The position numbers and the translations under genes were made by a program. A stretch of 64,000 nt of DNA, taken from assembly GCF_963676325.1 (NCBI RefSeq), contig NZ_OY781099.1, positions 3,038,001 to 3,102,000 on the forward strand, written 5' to 3'. Every line of letters starts with the position of its first letter. Within the stretch, counting starts at the first letter, position 1. Positions 51,668 to 61,918 of this stretch are shown here, one piece after another. Below the pieces are notes generated by a model. That model saw only the letters and a program-made list of their open reading frames with translations. It made no database searches and had not been told where the DNA came from. Source of the DNA: an uncultured Bacteroides sp. GTDB taxonomy: Bacteria; Bacteroidota; Bacteroidia; Bacteroidales; Bacteroidaceae.

Positions 51668-53377
51668 TTACCAACCTGGATTGTTCGTTTCAATATATGG
51701 GTTTGTATTTACTTCATCAGCAGGCAATGGCATTAAAAGGTGCTTTTTTTCACGTTTTTTAATAACTTCATTTTCATCAACACCTCCAATGGAATTCATT
51801 GTTTGAAGATAAATACCCCAACGTAGTAAGTCAAAACGACGAATACCTTCTGCAGCAAACTCTTTAACTCTTTCCTGAAGAATATAAGACCGAAATGACT
51901 CCTGAGTCCAAGGAGTTACAGCACCAATCTCTGAAGCTTTCTTGCTTTTATTTCGTGTATTAAGTTTTTCAACCTGTTTAATGGCCTCACTCGATGGTCC
52001 TCCATTAACTTCATTATCAGCTTCAGCATAAAGCAACAACACTTCGGCATAACGCATAAATGGCCAGTTATAATCACTTCTATTGCCATCTAATGGTACT
52101 GAAATTTGTCTAAATTTCATCAGTTTAGATCCATATAAATTCGCATCATATCTCAAAATATCGGTTGGTTGATAACCGTCAAGTCCTAGCCTTACTTTAA
52201 CACTGTCTTTAGCAGGATAATAGCAATATTCTAGTTTCCCTGTAGCTGTAACATAATTAAAAGGAAAACGGTGAATTACTCCCCATGTAATACGTTCATC
52301 TGTATCATCAAAAAGTTGATACCAATGATCACGTTGTACATAATAACCAGAAGCTAAAGTTCCATCAGTGTAAATATATCCTGCATAGTCAGTTGCTACA
52401 TAATTACTTAGTGTTGAATTACCGGCCAATGTCTGTAAAGAGAATATAAATTCTTTTCCATTTTTACTAGCTGGAGACCATAGCTCTTTTTGAGACGGAT
52501 ATAGATCGAAGTCGCCTAAATCAATAAGTTCTTTTGCTTTATCCATCGCCAACTTATAATAAGCTTTAGAATCGAAACTTTCATATCCAGCTACCTGATC
52601 TTTTTCGAATGTTTGTTTGGAAGGATATGGAACCCGTACTTTATTACCATTATCATCAAATTTAAATGGAACTCCCTCCATTACGGATATTTTATTCCCT
52701 TTTGCCATAGACGCAGAACCTATAGTACAATATACTTTAGCCAGTAATGCTTTCGCAGCGCCTCTGGAAACATGGCCTTTCACATATTTTGCATCCTTAG
52801 TAGAATACATTCCTTTTTCAGCAAATTTTAATTCTTCAATAATGAACTCATAAACATCCTTAATAGGAGAACGCGGTATATATAGAGGTGCTCCTTCTGA
52901 TACAGATGTTTTATATAAGCTCAAATCCCCATAAAACTGAACCAAATTGAAATAAGACCATGCTGTTAAAAAAGCTAGTTCTCCACATGCATTATCTTTG
53001 ACATCCTGAGCAATATCCATCTGATTGATTAAGTAAGAATGGTATTCAGCCCTATGAATACATTGGTAATAATATTTATAGAAATTAATATTAGAACCAT
53101 CTTCATAAAAATTACCAGCTCCTAAAGATCCAAAAGCCCATGTTGGCCCAGTTTGATAATCAGTATCAAAATTAACTATATTGTGGTAATTACCCCACTC
53201 GAAGCCAAAACTTAATGCATTGAATGCACCAGAGACCAATTCATTATAGCTCTTTGCTGCAACTAAATTTTCACCTGAAACAAAAGTATAAACTTTTTCA
53301 TCAAGCATGTCAGAACAGGAACTACCCGTTACGAGTATAAAAGTTGCTAATATGTATTTTAAAATATTACGTTTCAT
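51668..53377 (-). CDS. SusD/RagB-like glycan-binding lipoprotein (PUL2)
   Basis: The 569-residue protein has a lipoprotein signal ending in VTGSSC (Cys21). Family features are AFLTAWSYFNLVQFYGDL, MRYAEVLLLYAEADNEVNGG, RVKEFAAEGIRRFDLLRWG and a final LLMPLPADEVNTNP. It pairs with the SusC upstream by 33 bp. Several aromatic residues in the middle region would form the binding site, but the ligand is not readable. Confidence 0.95.
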   Translation of the reverse strand: MKRNILKYILATFILVTGSSCSDMLDEKVYTFVSGENLVAAKSYNELVSGAFNALSFGFEWGNYHNIVNFDTDYQTGPTWAFGSLGAGNFYEDGSNINFYKYYYQCIHRAEYHSYLINQMDIAQDVKDNACGELAFLTAWSYFNLVQFYGDLSLYKTSVSEGAPLYIPRSPIKDVYEFIIEELKFAEKGMYSTKDAKYVKGHVSRGAAKALLAKVYCTIGSASMAKGNKISVMEGVPFKFDDNGNKVRVPYPSKQTFEKDQVAGYESFDSKAYYKLAMDKAKELIDLGDFDLYPSQKELWSPASKNGKEFIFSLQTLAGNSTLSNYVATDYAGYIYTDGTLASGYYVQRDHWYQLFDDTDERITWGVIHRFPFNYVTATGKLEYCYYPAKDSVKVRLGLDGYQPTDILRYDANLYGSKLMKFRQISVPLDGNRSDYNWPFMRYAEVLLLYAEADNEVNGGPSSEAIKQVEKLNTRNKSKKASEIGAVTPWTQESFRSYILQERVKEFAAEGIRRFDLLRWGIYLQTMNSIGGVDENEVIKKREKKHLLMPLPADEVNTNPYIETNNPGW

Positions 53378-53410
53378 TTTATATTATTATTAAGATGAAT
53401 ACTTTATGCA

Positions 53411-56400
53411 TTAAAAAGTTAACTGAATGCCCAGATTAATTGTTCTTGCACTTGGATATGAATCCATATCTACACCTCTACGAGATGTATCACTACCAAA
53501 GGTGTTTACATCTGGATCATACCAACGATATTGTGAAATTGTGAAAAGATTATTAACAGCAACAGTTAGGTTCATTGCTTCAATTTCTTTTATCGGATGT
53601 ATCAAGCGGTAACCAATACTTAAATTCTTCAAACGTAAATAAGACCCGTCTTCAACATATCTGTCAGATGCTTTCAGGCTTCGAGTATACGTAAAATCTG
53701 CACGAGGGAACTGCGCATTAGCTCTGTTGTTTTCAGTCCACCTGTTATCCCAAACAAATTTTGGCATATTTGTTGTTGAAGCCATATCGTAATCTTTCAA
53801 ATTTACATTTAGAATATCATTGCCTTTAGTTCCTTGAAAGAAAAAACTTAATGAGAAATTCTTATATGTAAATGAATTTGTAAAACCATAAGTAAAGTCG
53901 GGATTTGTATTTCCGATAATGGTTTTATCTGCAGTAGCATCAATAACTCCATCTCCATTAATATCTTTATACTTAACCTGGCCAATCATTTTTTTAAATT
54001 TACTTTCATCCTTTTCGTTTTTATATAATGGATCAGCTCTAACCTCTGCTTCATTATCATAGTATCCATCTTCCTGATAACCATAAATAACACCAATAGA
54101 CTTACCATTTCTTCTCAGGAACATACTTTCCAATCCCCAACAAACATTTGAAAATTGATCAGCATTCAATCCGTTTATTGTATTTCTATTGAAAGATATA
54201 TTTGCATCCAACTTCCAATTAAAATCTTTTTTATCAACAAGGAAAAAATTTCCAGCAATTTCTAAACCCTTATTTTCTACATGTCCAGAGTTAGAAGCTA
54301 TAGTGGAGAACCCTGTACCCATTGGTATATATACATATTGTAATAAATCAGATGTTTTCTTTCTGTAAGCATCTATCACAAAATTCACACGATTATTTAA
54401 AAATCCAAGATCGATACCAGCATTATATTGTGTTGTAGTTTCCCACTTCAAATTTGGAGCAGCTGGACCTCCCCATCGATCTTCAGCAAATCCATTATTT
54501 AGAGACCCATCATTAGGATACTGCTGTATAGTCATTCTTGAACGGGTTGCATAAGAATTAATCCCTTGATTTCCTGTTTGTCCATAGCTCAAACGTAATT
54601 TCAGTACATCAAAAATGCCCAGATTTTTAATAAACTTTTCTTCTGACAAACGCCAAGCCAAAGCAGCTGAAGCAAAATTAGACCAACGATTATTAGCTAA
54701 ACGGCTGGAGCCATCTCTACGGAAAGATGTTGTAAACAAATATTTATCCATTAAAATATAATTTACACGGCCTAGATAAGACATTAAAGAACATGCTCCT
54801 TTATCAGAAGTATTGGGATCTTGAAAAAGAGCTGCTCCCATGTTATATTCTTCATTAAGGTCATTCGCAAATCCATGTCCACTCATTCCTTTAGAACCCC
54901 AATTAACACTTTCATATGACCAACCGAGCACAGCGTCAACATGATGTATTTTATCAAAATCCTTATTAAATGTCAACATTGATTCTGCTGTAACACTTTC
55001 ATAATATGAATCAGTTTGAGAAGCATAACCATTGGTTGGCGCCATACCTCCGCTAATATATCTGTTATAATACTGATTACGTTTATCCTGGCTATATCCA
55101 TATCCTAGATTTTGTCTGAAATTAAGAAACTTAGCAAATGTTATCTGAGCATATGACGAATTATATATGTTCAAAGACTCTAATAAATTTTTTGCTTGAT
55201 GAACATAAAGGTACGGATTGGATAATCCATTTGCATAATCTTCTGAGTAACCAGATGGCTTATTGGGGTCTAAAAGATTTCTTGTTGGATTAAAAGATAT
55301 CGCGTCATTTACAATACCAAAAGTTTCAGTATTGGTTCTCGCCATACGATTCTTAGATTTTGAAGCGGTAAGATTATTACCAAACTCGAACCAATCCGTA
55401 ACCTTGCGACTTATATTTGATCGTATACTGTATCTTTTATAATATGAATTGACTATATTTCCCTGTTGATCAAGCATTCCAAGTGAAAACATATATTGTC
55501 CTTTCTTATCTCCACCAGACACACTCAAATTGTAATCCTGGGTTAGAGCTGTTTGGAATATCTGATCTTGCCAGTTAGTTCCGTTATTCATATAACCATC
55601 TCTATAATCCTGTGGACTTGGCAAATACGTACTATCAACTTTAGATATTAGACCTGTTATTGGATTTTTTTCTGTAACATAGCTATAACGTCCGGGAATA
55701 GGAAATGGCAAATTATTCTCATCTACAAAATCTTTTCCGTCGTAAATATAACCATTCCTGGTTCCTTCATTTCTAAATTCAGCATAAGTTGCAGCATCCA
55801 GTACTTTAATCAACTTTACAGGTTTAGATATTCCATAATTTGCACTTAATTCAACTTTAGTTTTGCCTTCATAACCACTTTTGGTCGTAATTAAGATAAC
55901 ACCATTAGCACCACGAGAACCATATATTGCAGTTGAAGAGGCATCTTTTAATACTTCAATAGATTTTACATCACGTGGATTAATCAGATTCAATGGATTG
56001 TTGGTTTGTTTAGTAGCATAATCAGTACCAGGAGCTGAACCTGAATTAAATGGTACTCCATCAATAACATATAGGGGTTCTGAACTTGTAGTAAATGAAT
56101 TTGCTCCACGAATCTGAATACTAATGCCAGCACCTGGAGCACCATCAGATTGGCTAACCTGAACGCCTGCCATTTTCCCTTGCAATGCCTGATTAATGCT
56201 TGAAGGACTTGTTCTTAATAATTCTTCACTTCTCACAGAAGATACAGAACCCGTCAAATCTCTTTTTTTTACGCTACCATATCCAATAGCAACAACTTCA
56301 TCAAGAGTAGTGGCTGTTGTCTCTAATGTAGCATTAATAGATCTGCGCCCATTTACAGACTCTTCTACTGTTTTGCAACCAATAAAAGAGAATCTTAAAA

Positions 56401-56644
56401 CAGAACTTCTCAGATTCTTGACACTAATTGTGAATTTACCATCAATATCAGTAATAGTTCCATTTTTTGTTCCTTTTTCTGAAACGCTTGCACCCATAAA
56501 AGGTGTACCAGTTTCATCAAAAACGACTCCTTTCACAGTCCCCGATTGAGCATATGCTGTCAATACAGAGATACACATCAACATAAAAAGTAAACCTACT
56601 TTCAGATGTTGGAAAGATCCTAATAATTTTTTTCTTCTTTTCAT
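53411..56644 (-). CDS. SusC-like TonB-dependent outer-membrane transporter (PUL2)
   Basis: This 1,077-residue transporter has a signal peptide (SVLTAYAQS), a carboxypeptidase-regulatory-like domain (GTVKGVVFDETGTPFMGASV), a plug with VAIGYGSVKKRDLTGSVSSV and SEPLYVIDGVPF, and a barrel ending in TINLGIQLTF. It is about 80 residues longer than the PUL1 SusC. It lies 87 bp after the phosphoesterase-DUF4434 gene. Confidence 0.95.
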   Translation of the reverse strand: MKRRKKLLGSFQHLKVGLLFMLMCISVLTAYAQSGTVKGVVFDETGTPFMGASVSEKGTKNGTITDIDGKFTISVKNLRSSVLRFSFIGCKTVEESVNGRRSINATLETTATTLDEVVAIGYGSVKKRDLTGSVSSVRSEELLRTSPSSINQALQGKMAGVQVSQSDGAPGAGISIQIRGANSFTTSSEPLYVIDGVPFNSGSAPGTDYATKQTNNPLNLINPRDVKSIEVLKDASSTAIYGSRGANGVILITTKSGYEGKTKVELSANYGISKPVKLIKVLDAATYAEFRNEGTRNGYIYDGKDFVDENNLPFPIPGRYSYVTEKNPITGLISKVDSTYLPSPQDYRDGYMNNGTNWQDQIFQTALTQDYNLSVSGGDKKGQYMFSLGMLDQQGNIVNSYYKRYSIRSNISRKVTDWFEFGNNLTASKSKNRMARTNTETFGIVNDAISFNPTRNLLDPNKPSGYSEDYANGLSNPYLYVHQAKNLLESLNIYNSSYAQITFAKFLNFRQNLGYGYSQDKRNQYYNRYISGGMAPTNGYASQTDSYYESVTAESMLTFNKDFDKIHHVDAVLGWSYESVNWGSKGMSGHGFANDLNEEYNMGAALFQDPNTSDKGACSLMSYLGRVNYILMDKYLFTTSFRRDGSSRLANNRWSNFASAALAWRLSEEKFIKNLGIFDVLKLRLSYGQTGNQGINSYATRSRMTIQQYPNDGSLNNGFAEDRWGGPAAPNLKWETTTQYNAGIDLGFLNNRVNFVIDAYRKKTSDLLQYVYIPMGTGFSTIASNSGHVENKGLEIAGNFFLVDKKDFNWKLDANISFNRNTINGLNADQFSNVCWGLESMFLRRNGKSIGVIYGYQEDGYYDNEAEVRADPLYKNEKDESKFKKMIGQVKYKDINGDGVIDATADKTIIGNTNPDFTYGFTNSFTYKNFSLSFFFQGTKGNDILNVNLKDYDMASTTNMPKFVWDNRWTENNRANAQFPRADFTYTRSLKASDRYVEDGSYLRLKNLSIGYRLIHPIKEIEAMNLTVAVNNLFTISQYRWYDPDVNTFGSDTSRRGVDMDSYPSARTINLGIQLTF

Positions 56645-56731
56645 AGTGATAATTTTTGAACGTTAGGTAAGTACGATTTTCATCTTTTTAAGAATAAAAT
56701 TCATAAAATAAAGAATGATCTAGATTTATGA

Positions 56732-59047
56732 TTACATGTGAGTTTTTACTTTTATTGATTCTTCTCCGATAGCATTATATGATGATACCTCATACAAATT
56801 ATTCTGGTTACCATTCTTATCAATAAATTGAGTATTGATATCATCAATATTTTTGTTTTGAATATTTGCCACAAGTACACCATCTTTATATACATAATAT
56901 CCCATTAAATTACTTTTATCTTTGGGAGATTTCCATTTCAAGACAACTGTACCTTCATTTTTTATTTTGATTTCTAAGTTGGAAACGGGCTCCGAGACTG
57001 ATAGCCTAGGTAATTTTCCTGTTTTATAATACTCTACATAAGCATCATGATATTGCTTATTTACCTGGAATGGGCTGTAATAGTGACTATACGCAAATGT
57101 TATTATCTTATAAACGTAAGGATCTACGGCTTCCATTTGTTCTTTAAAACGAGTAAGGGAAGCATTTGTCCAGAATCGGTGATCAAAGGTTTCTACATTT
57201 GCCCAAAACTTTAAACCAGATTTTGTATTTACAGCCTCCCGCATTTTACCAAACCATTCAGGCAGTTTCTCTACATCCAGTCCACCAGCTCCCACACAAT
57301 CCTGAGGCGAAAATATATCCCCATTTTTAAAATGAGTTTTGGAAAAAACAGATTCCCACATTTTACGGTTCTCATCAGCTGTTCCAACTTTATGATTTAC
57401 ATAGGGAGAAAGCATAAAAGGCATGTCTGGGGTTACTTTATTTAAGTGATCCAGATTGATATTAAGAGCATTAGCAAGAATTTCCTGGTTTACAGCCGTT
57501 GTAGCATGCAAATTATCTACTTCCCAAACCCAATACCATCCATACATAGTATCTCCATATTTTTTCTTATAAAGAGATATTAGTTCATCTGCAATCTTAT
57601 TTCCACCTTCCATCTGTTTATATAACCAATCGGGAGTATAATCAACAGACCACCATCTATCATTAAAATTTAATCCTATAAAGACCTTTAACCCGCATTT
57701 TTTTGCATTCCGAAGACATATATCAATAAGATCTTTTGATGGTTTTTCACCTTTAGAACTGAAAGAACTAGGATAAAGATATCTGTTCTTTTCTTTTTTA
57801 TCTGTAAGCATCGCGGGTGCAAAAATCAGATAATTCATACCTACATCTTTAAGCAATTTCAGTTCTTGCTGCCAACGGGTATCATCCCAATTTGCAACCA
57901 AAGACTCTTGAATAAAAGTTCCTTCTGCTATTGGATAAGAACATGCCTGACCTTTCTGTTCAAAAGTGTAATTATTTAATTTGTCAGACCATGTTTCAAT
58001 ATAAGTATTGTAACTTCTATTATCTTCATATAGATTGATTACCCGGCCTCCTCTTTCCAAAATTTCCTTATATGCAGAGGAATAGCCTGTTTTTCTTCCA
58101 TAAGCTAGAGCTATCTTGCCATTAGCATCGACTAGATAATCATCATTATGATCATGACCAACAAAAACACCTAAAACATCTTTTTTCTCAACAAATGATG
58201 AAAACAATCCTGAATTTATATTTGGAGAACATACATCTTCCTTTTTATTTCCTATAAAAGGAGCAATATACAATGCTTGCGTATATTCAGGTAATGGTAT
58301 ATGAAAGAATGCAAGGGATGGAAGAATACGACCAGATTCTTTTGTATAATACTCACTTTGATTACGATACCAATCAATCTGATCGTGCTTTATCCAATCA
58401 TAACACCCAAAAGTTTTATCTCTAGGATAATCATGTGAGTCAAAAAGATAGAGAACCCATTTGTCTTGGCTACCATCAGAAGATTTAATTGGAAGAGTAC
58501 AATTTCCTACACCTGAAATATTGTTATCAGCATTATATGTAACATTATAAGGTATAGTTTTTAATATATTCAAGGCTTGTGATGTCGATATATCGGCTTC
58601 TGCATCATGGTTTCCAAATGTTACGGCAAAAGGGACCTTAGCTTCAACCATAGGCTGGGTTACTTCTTTCCATCCTTCAGCAGCACCTCCCGACACAACT
58701 ACATCTCCTGTGATAATAACAAGGTCAGGATGTTCTAATTTAATTAACCGACTCATTAATTGCCGGGTACTATCATTGGCACTTTCGTATTCTATTCCTT
58801 TAATCCAATGAAGGTCTGTAAATTGAATAATTTTGAATTTACCATCTTTAAATTTTAAAACGGGCAATTCTGAGTCACTCCTTCCTGATAAAGTTCCATT
58901 GATATTGTCTCTATCTTTATTACTTGCGCCATTACCACACGAGGTTCCTGAATAGGTGTTTTGCGAATAAGCAAAACAACCTATCAGGAAAAAGATAATA
59001 AATAATTCCTTTTTAAATTTAACAATATTTTTTTTCATTCTTCTCAT
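56732..59047 (-). CDS. Metallophosphoesterase-DUF4434-FN3 fusion protein
   Basis: This is a 771-residue secreted protein with a signal sequence (FFLIGCFAYSQ) and three parts. Residues about 65-345 form a calcineurin-like phosphoesterase with metal ligands Asp78/His80 (FTDLHW), Asp115 (ITGDVV), Asn146-His147 (FGNHD), His249 (FFHIP) and His298/His300 (VGHDH). Residues about 375-675 form a DUF4434 barrel with Glu509 (GWYWVWEVD) and Glu619 (FWANVETF). Residues about 685-771 look like FN3. The DUF4434-FN3 half resembles the protein at 39469. Both enzymatic sites look intact. A phosphate-substituted or phosphodiester-linked glycan would explain the fusion; that is inference. A second ATG at 59038 is possible. 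Confidence 0.82.
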   Translation of the reverse strand: MRRMKKNIVKFKKELFIIFFLIGCFAYSQNTYSGTSCGNGASNKDRDNINGTLSGRSDSELPVLKFKDGKFKIIQFTDLHWIKGIEYESANDSTRQLMSRLIKLEHPDLVIITGDVVVSGGAAEGWKEVTQPMVEAKVPFAVTFGNHDAEADISTSQALNILKTIPYNVTYNADNNISGVGNCTLPIKSSDGSQDKWVLYLFDSHDYPRDKTFGCYDWIKHDQIDWYRNQSEYYTKESGRILPSLAFFHIPLPEYTQALYIAPFIGNKKEDVCSPNINSGLFSSFVEKKDVLGVFVGHDHNDDYLVDANGKIALAYGRKTGYSSAYKEILERGGRVINLYEDNRSYNTYIETWSDKLNNYTFEQKGQACSYPIAEGTFIQESLVANWDDTRWQQELKLLKDVGMNYLIFAPAMLTDKKEKNRYLYPSSFSSKGEKPSKDLIDICLRNAKKCGLKVFIGLNFNDRWWSVDYTPDWLYKQMEGGNKIADELISLYKKKYGDTMYGWYWVWEVDNLHATTAVNQEILANALNINLDHLNKVTPDMPFMLSPYVNHKVGTADENRKMWESVFSKTHFKNGDIFSPQDCVGAGGLDVEKLPEWFGKMREAVNTKSGLKFWANVETFDHRFWTNASLTRFKEQMEAVDPYVYKIITFAYSHYYSPFQVNKQYHDAYVEYYKTGKLPRLSVSEPVSNLEIKIKNEGTVVLKWKSPKDKSNLMGYYVYKDGVLVANIQNKNIDDINTQFIDKNGNQNNLYEVSSYNAIGEESIKVKTHM

Positions 59048-59171
59048 TACATATATTTTAAAATTTCCAGCAAAGTAAGCCTTATGATATGATCAAACAG
59101 CTACAACTAGATTTCAAACAGATTGCAAAGCGTTAAAATAGCGACTAAATAAATAAAAATGGATTCTTACT

Positions 59172-60338
59172 TTATTCTAATTGTTCCAACACCTGCCAGC
59201 ATTGATAAAGTCCGCGAGGTACATGGAAACAACCCTTCCATTTACCACCTTTGAGAGGAAGAAGTACTTCTCCGCGACGGTTGAGATAACCATACCATTC
59301 AGGGTATTCGGGATCTTTAAAGTGAGTCCATACATAATTGTGCACCTTCTCGAACCATTCCAGACATTCTTTTGAGCCAGTTAACTGGTAACCTTTAAGC
59401 AGAGAGATCATAGTTTCAATATGTACCCACCAAAGTTTTTGATCCCATTCTAATTGTTGTGTAGGATGTCCCAGGCGATCCATAAAGTAATAGATACCGC
59501 CAAATTCTTTATCCCATCCGTAGTTTAACATGGTAAGAGTAATATCTTTTGCTTTCTCTATAAGGTCGGGACGATTAAGTCGTTTTCCAAGGTCCATGAT
59601 AAACCACATGGCTTCGATAGAATGTCCCGGATTAACCAAACGTCCGTCAAAGGTATCGGACAGTTCACCATCTGTGGTTACATTTTCAATGATAATTCCT
59701 CCCAGTTCCGGACGATAAAAGACATCCATCACTTCATGGACACATGTTTCAATAGTCTTATTCAGAAAATCTTTATCCAACAATGGTTCTATTTCTAATG
59801 CCAAATTACAAAGGATCATTGGCAGGGCAAAGTTCTTCAAATCGCGAGTACCTGGATGTACTTTGTTCCATTTGCCTTTAGGATTATCTACTTTGGAAAG
59901 AATGATATCAAACGTTTTTTTCGCAATCTCAGCATATTCCTTATTACCAGTAGCCAGACTGAGTTGTCCGAAAGCCATCGTGGCAAAAGTATACGAGAAA
60001 ATATTGTAAGGCTCAATCAAGGGATTTCCTTGTCTATCAAGAGAAAAATACCAGTTATAATTACCATCGTGACCGTATTTCTTCAGGAATTCGCCTCCCT
60101 GCACAGCACAATCCAACCATTCTTGCTTTTTTTCTACTTTATTATACAGCATGGAAAACATCCACACTTCACGGCCTTGGAGCCATATAAACTTGTCGGT
60201 ATCAAAAACAGAACCGTCTCTATCCAAGCAACTAAAATAACCTCCAAACTCTTTGTCCTGTGAGTTTTCGAGCCAGAAAGGAAGAACACTGTTCAAGAGT
60301 TCATCTTTGTATTGTTTTGCCAAACTTTTAAAGTCCAT
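59172..60338 (-). CDS. N-acylglucosamine 2-epimerase family enzyme
   Basis: This is a 388-residue alpha6/alpha6-barrel cytoplasmic epimerase. The motif WLQGREVWMFSML (52-64) is like GlcNAc 2-epimerases and less like cellobiose/mannobiose 2-epimerases. Probable catalytic histidines are His239 (NPGHSIEAMW), His306 (WWVHIETM) and His372 (FHVPRG). It may interconvert GlcNAc and ManNAc. The gene follows the SP-type permease across the array D gap. Confidence 0.86.
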   Translation of the reverse strand: MDFKSLAKQYKDELLNSVLPFWLENSQDKEFGGYFSCLDRDGSVFDTDKFIWLQGREVWMFSMLYNKVEKKQEWLDCAVQGGEFLKKYGHDGNYNWYFSLDRQGNPLIEPYNIFSYTFATMAFGQLSLATGNKEYAEIAKKTFDIILSKVDNPKGKWNKVHPGTRDLKNFALPMILCNLALEIEPLLDKDFLNKTIETCVHEVMDVFYRPELGGIIIENVTTDGELSDTFDGRLVNPGHSIEAMWFIMDLGKRLNRPDLIEKAKDITLTMLNYGWDKEFGGIYYFMDRLGHPTQQLEWDQKLWWVHIETMISLLKGYQLTGSKECLEWFEKVHNYVWTHFKDPEYPEWYGYLNRRGEVLLPLKGGKWKGCFHVPRGLYQCWQVLEQLE

Positions 60339-60408
60339 AATATTGTTTTTTTAATGTTCTTTTATTCTATGATTTAGGTAATTATTCTATTTATGTTCAA
60401 AATTAGAA

Positions 60409-60478
60409 GTACGCCTTTTTATAATTAAGTCTACAGTTTTTATAAAATAAGTGTAGAGTATTCCATATTTAAGCGTAC
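60409..60478. repeat. Array D: GTAC-CTAC-GTAG-GTAC cores at exactly 22-bp spacing, nested
   Basis: Cores lie at 60409 (GTACGC), 60431 (CTACA), 60453 (GTAGAG, preceded by GT) and 60475 (GTAC, preceded by GC). GTACGC pairs with GCGTAC and CTACA with TGTAG, so the outer and inner pairs are inverted about one centre near 60443.5. It is inside PUL2 between the permease and 2-epimerase genes. A 60-codon frame that crosses it is not a credible gene. Confidence 0.8.
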
Positions 60479-60510
60479 ACCTAAATAAAAATACAACCTT
60501 TAATTTGATC

Positions 60511-61911
60511 TTACTTATCCCACATCTTTTCGATCTCTTCCAAAGATTTTCCGGTTGTTTCCGGTACAAGTTTCCAAATAATTAGCATGTAAGGTACACA
60601 CATCACGGCAAACAAAATAAATGTTCCTGCCGGAGTGAGATTTTCAAGCATCCAGGGAGTGAGCTGACCAATAAGATAAGTTCCGACCCATAACGAGAAT
60701 CCGGCAATGGACATAGCCAATCCACGGACTTTAATAGGATACATTTCGGAGAGCAACACCCAGATTACTGCGCAAATAGATACAGCGCAAAAGAAAATAT
60801 ATAAAAGGAAACAGACTAGAAGGAATACGTTAGGGATTCCCAATTCTTTTCCTTGAATAAAGTAGAAGGCAATAAGGAACAAAGTAAGGATCATGCCGGA
60901 AACTCCATAATAAACAAGTTTCTTTCGTCCCACTTTGTCAATGATTGTCATAGCCAGAACCGTAGTTAGCATATTCACTACTCCTACCAATACTTGATAG
61001 AATAATGAGTCGCCATTAGACAGACCGCTACTTTCAAAGATTGTAGGTCCGTAATAAAGCACTGCGTTTACTCCCATAAATTGCCCAAGTATAGCTATTG
61101 CTACTCCAATAAGCACCGCTTTGAAGATTCCTGGTTTCAAAATCAATCTCCATTCAGACTTAGTTTCCGACTGAGATGCTTGTCGGGTTTCATTTAATTC
61201 AAACTGAGCATCTTTTTCGTTTCCATATATACGCTTTAAAATACGTTGAGCAGGCGATTCTTTTTTCTTAAGGATTAACCAGCGAGGACTTTCAGGAATG
61301 AAGAAAATCACAAGAAAGAATAATAAGGCTGGAAGAGATTCCATTCCCAACATTCCTCTCCATGCTTCTGTATGGAATATTTTCAGTAATGCAGGATGAG
61401 AAAGATTTGCAGCTCCATCCAAGGAATATTGCAATAACCAATAGTTTACCAGGTATGCTCCCAGGAAACCAACGGTAACAGCCAGTTGATAAAGAGAAAC
61501 AAGCCTGCCTCTATATTTTGGAATAGATACTTCTGAGATATAAAGCGGAGAGATGATAGATACCACCCCAATACCAACTCCACCAATGATACGGTAAAGT
61601 ACCAATTGATGAAAATTGCCGGAAATAGCGCAACCAATTCCCGAAATAGAGAATAGGATGGCAGAAAGAATCATGGTTTTCTTTCTTCCGAATTTGTCAC
61701 TCAGAACTCCTGCACAAAGAACACCAACAATTGAACCTACCAATGCACAACCCACAAACCATCCTTGCTGAATGGAGTCAAGAGAAAAAAGGGATGTCAC
61801 TTGTGCAATTGTGCCGGAGATAACTGCCGTGTCGTAGCCAAAAAGGAATCCTCCCAATGCCGCTACAACCGACAAAAAGACAACATAACCAATATTTACT
61901 GTAGATTTCAT
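60511..61911 (-). CDS. SP-family sugar/proton symporter
   Basis: The 466-residue inner-membrane permease has 12 membrane segments. Sugar-porter signatures are GFLFGYDTAVISG, DKFGRKK, FIPESPRWL and VPETTGKSLEEIEKMW. Relatives import xylose, galactose, arabinose or glucose. It lies 7 bp after the DUF4434 gene upstream, so they are co-transcribed. Confidence 0.93.
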   Translation of the reverse strand: MKSTVNIGYVVFLSVVAALGGFLFGYDTAVISGTIAQVTSLFSLDSIQQGWFVGCALVGSIVGVLCAGVLSDKFGRKKTMILSAILFSISGIGCAISGNFHQLVLYRIIGGVGIGVVSIISPLYISEVSIPKYRGRLVSLYQLAVTVGFLGAYLVNYWLLQYSLDGAANLSHPALLKIFHTEAWRGMLGMESLPALLFFLVIFFIPESPRWLILKKKESPAQRILKRIYGNEKDAQFELNETRQASQSETKSEWRLILKPGIFKAVLIGVAIAILGQFMGVNAVLYYGPTIFESSGLSNGDSLFYQVLVGVVNMLTTVLAMTIIDKVGRKKLVYYGVSGMILTLFLIAFYFIQGKELGIPNVFLLVCFLLYIFFCAVSICAVIWVLLSEMYPIKVRGLAMSIAGFSLWVGTYLIGQLTPWMLENLTPAGTFILFAVMCVPYMLIIWKLVPETTGKSLEEIEKMWDK

Positions 61912-61918
61912 CGTGTTT

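Noticed and set aside
60387..60569. Short reverse frame of 60 codons between the permease and 2-epimerase genes
   Set aside because: It overlaps the permease end and array D; the protein is basic, low in known motifs and lacks a plausible start signal.
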